Assembly (NCBI RefSeq): GCF_003402575.1
Contig: NZ_BGZJ01000001.1
Coordinates: 62,001-126,000 of the forward strand
Direction: 5' to 3'
DNA from: Mesosutterella multiformis
GTDB lineage: Bacteria > Pseudomonadota > Gammaproteobacteria > Burkholderiales > Burkholderiaceae_F
DNA: 64,000 bases
Below the pieces are notes generated by a model. That model saw nothing but the letters and a program-made list of their open reading frames with translations, ran no database searches and was not told the DNA's origin. Position numbers and translations under genes: made by a program. Shown here piece after piece: positions 62,898-64,000 of the stretch; within the stretch, counting starts at the first letter, position 1, and each line of letters begins with the position of its first letter.

Positions 62898-63823
62898 CAG
62901 CGGTCCCGATTGACAACATAGCCCGCGATTTCCGCGAGCCGCTTCGTCGAGCCGGCATAACCCGGCAGTGATTCAATCTGATCCAGAGCCGCAAGCGCTT
63001 CGCTGCAGCTCTGCTGGGCAAGGCTTCTGGCCCCCTCAAGTCCAAGAAGCGACACATAGGTGGGCTTCTCTTCTGCTTCATCCTTTCCGGCGGTTTTTCC
63101 AAGAGTCTCCGCGCTGCCTGTCACATCAAGCACATCATCCACCACCTGGAACGCGAGTCCGATTGCACGCCCAAAATCTGAGAGCGAGTCGAGAAGCTTC
63201 CGCTCATCCGTTTCAGGGATGTCTCCCGACACCGCGCCCATCAGAACCGCGGCCCGGATCAGAGCACCGGTCTTCATCGCGTGAAGCCGCCGCAGATCCT
63301 CAATCGCGATCGCGGCATTCCGGCTTCCGGTAAGCGACAGATCGTACGCCTGACCGCCGCACATGCCGCGGGATCCGGCCGCCTCCGCGAGAATCCGCGT
63401 AAGGCGCACTGCTGACCGCGGCTCAACCGGAGCGTCCGCGATCACCCGGAACGCCTCTGCCTGAAGAGCGTCACCCGCGAGCACCGCTTCGGCAAAACCA
63501 AACTTCGCGTGGGTCGATGCCTTGCCGTGCCGCAGAAGATCGTTATCCATGCAGGGAAGATCGTCATGCACAAGCGAATAGGAATGGATGCATTCAAGGG
63601 AAAGCGCTGCTGCGTCAGCCGCCTCAGGCTTCGCGCGGGTAATCGCGGACGCCGCGTAGCAAAGCAGCGGGCGGACGCGCTTCCCTCCTTCCAGGATCGA
63701 CCAGCGCATCGCTTCATGCAGCCCCTGCGGGAAGACATCCGAACCCGGAATTCCCGCTTCGGCCACACTTTCAAAATGCGCCTGGCGTTCCTTCATCCAG
63801 TCCCTGAAAGACACTTCAGACAT
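62897..63823 (-). CDS. ispA: Farnesyl diphosphate synthase (geranyltranstransferase)
   Basis: Condenses isopentenyl diphosphate units to C15 farnesyl diphosphate, the precursor of undecaprenyl carrier and quinones. The ATG at 63823 (MSEVSFRDWMKERQAHF) has AAGGAG six bases upstream; 308 residues. The two Asp-rich motifs are HDDLPCMDNDLLRHGKAS and the FQVVDDVLDVTG region; GGKRVRPLLCYAA and KTGALIRAAV are also typical. It overlaps the dxs start by one base and follows the probable xseB. Confidence 0.96.
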   Translation of the reverse strand: MSEVSFRDWMKERQAHFESVAEAGIPGSDVFPQGLHEAMRWSILEGGKRVRPLLCYAASAITRAKPEAADAAALSLECIHSYSLVHDDLPCMDNDLLRHGKASTHAKFGFAEAVLAGDALQAEAFRVIADAPVEPRSAVRLTRILAEAAGSRGMCGGQAYDLSLTGSRNAAIAIEDLRRLHAMKTGALIRAAVLMGAVSGDIPETDERKLLDSLSDFGRAIGLAFQVVDDVLDVTGSAETLGKTAGKDEAEEKPTYVSLLGLEGARSLAQQSCSEALAALDQIESLPGYAGSTKRLAEIAGYVVNRDR

Positions 63824-63849
63824 CTGTTTCTCCTTGGCGTTCATTGCGT

Positions 63850-64000
63850 CAGAAAGGAACGTCGCCGAAATCATCCGAAGCGGCAGGCGAGGCGGCAGCG
63901 GAGGCCGCAGGCTCAGCCCGCGACGCGCTGTCAGGCCGGAGGTCTGACGCCTTCACAGGGGAGAGCTTTCCCTCTTCATCCAGCTTCCGGATCCGTTCCT
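63850..64000 (-). CDS. xseB: Probable exodeoxyribonuclease VII small subunit, C-terminal part
   Basis: A frame open from the right edge of the window ends at a TGA at 63850-63852, about 25 bases before the ispA ATG. The readable end runs ERIRKLDEEGKLSPVKASD, then Ala, Ser and Pro-rich residues and SDDFGDVPF. In most proteobacteria xseB stands exactly here, and the ERIRKLDEEG stretch resembles the end of its helical core (LAEAEQRVRKL type). The Ala-rich tail is longer than in E. coli. The start and main domain lie outside the window, so the identification rests mainly on position. Confidence 0.55.

Overview
The window reads as a stretch of chromosome from a GC-rich betaproteobacterium of the Burkholderiales, most like the gut-associated Sutterellaceae. 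This is inferred from gene order and protein flavour; no search was run. The supporting gene orders are leuC-leuD-leuB-asd-fimV-truA-trpF-trpB-trpA-accD-folC-SPOR-cvpA-purF, ilvB-ilvN-ilvC-psd-pssA, xseB-ispA-dxs and the tRNA order Gly-Cys-(Gly)-Leu. Nearly all genes lie on the minus strand. I see no rRNA, CRISPR array, prophage or complete insertion sequence.

Layout. 0-2.2 kb: a conspicuously AT-rich segment with one RgpF-type polysaccharide gene, probably acquired. 2.2-8.6 kb: pgi, then the polyphosphate operon ppk-ppx-mobA, preceded by a Pho-box-like site. 8.8-10.8 kb: a tRNA-Gly and three exported proteins (thioredoxin-like, glycine-zipper lipoprotein, proline-rich protein). 10.8-13.8 kb: a cytoplasmic gamma-glutamyltransferase and a multi-pass transporter. 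14-20 kb: the least ordinary region, with a COG4648-like membrane protein, a phosphopantetheinyl transferase, an orphan lipoprotein, a one-TM small protein, an orphan sensor kinase with a PhnD-like periplasmic domain, and an unrecognised 304-residue protein. 20-21.5 kb: a solitary tyrosine recombinase. 21.5-28.4 kb: holB, mltG, carB, carA. 28.6-29 kb: a four-tRNA operon with a clear promoter. 29-38.4 kb: mltB, a FAH-family hydrolase, pssA, psd, ilvC, ilvN, ilvB and an NSS transporter. 38.4-55 kb: a VOC protein and the long purF-to-aroC run (purine, envelope, folate, fatty acid, tryptophan, tRNA modification, lysine/threonine, leucine and chorismate genes). 55-64 kb: a small unknown gene, murJ, rpsT, a metallophosphoesterase, a hemolysin III family protein, murB, dxs, ispA and the end of a probable xseB.

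The genes fall into metabolic blocks. ilvBNC and leuCDB make branched-chain amino acids; leuA is absent from both of its usual neighbourhoods. aroC feeds chorismate to a tryptophan pathway of which only trpF, trpB and trpA are here. ispA and dxs supply isoprenoids for the lipid carrier that MurJ flips, and murB and mltG act on peptidoglycan. psd and pssA make phosphatidylethanolamine.

I do not see an obvious new defence or mobile system. The observations most worth following are the strongly basic tails on both polyphosphate enzymes together with the Pho-box-like site, the orphan PhnD-type kinase whose 5' end overlaps a terminator hairpin, the reduced FimV, and the long Ala/Pro/Glu tail on phosphatidylserine decarboxylase.
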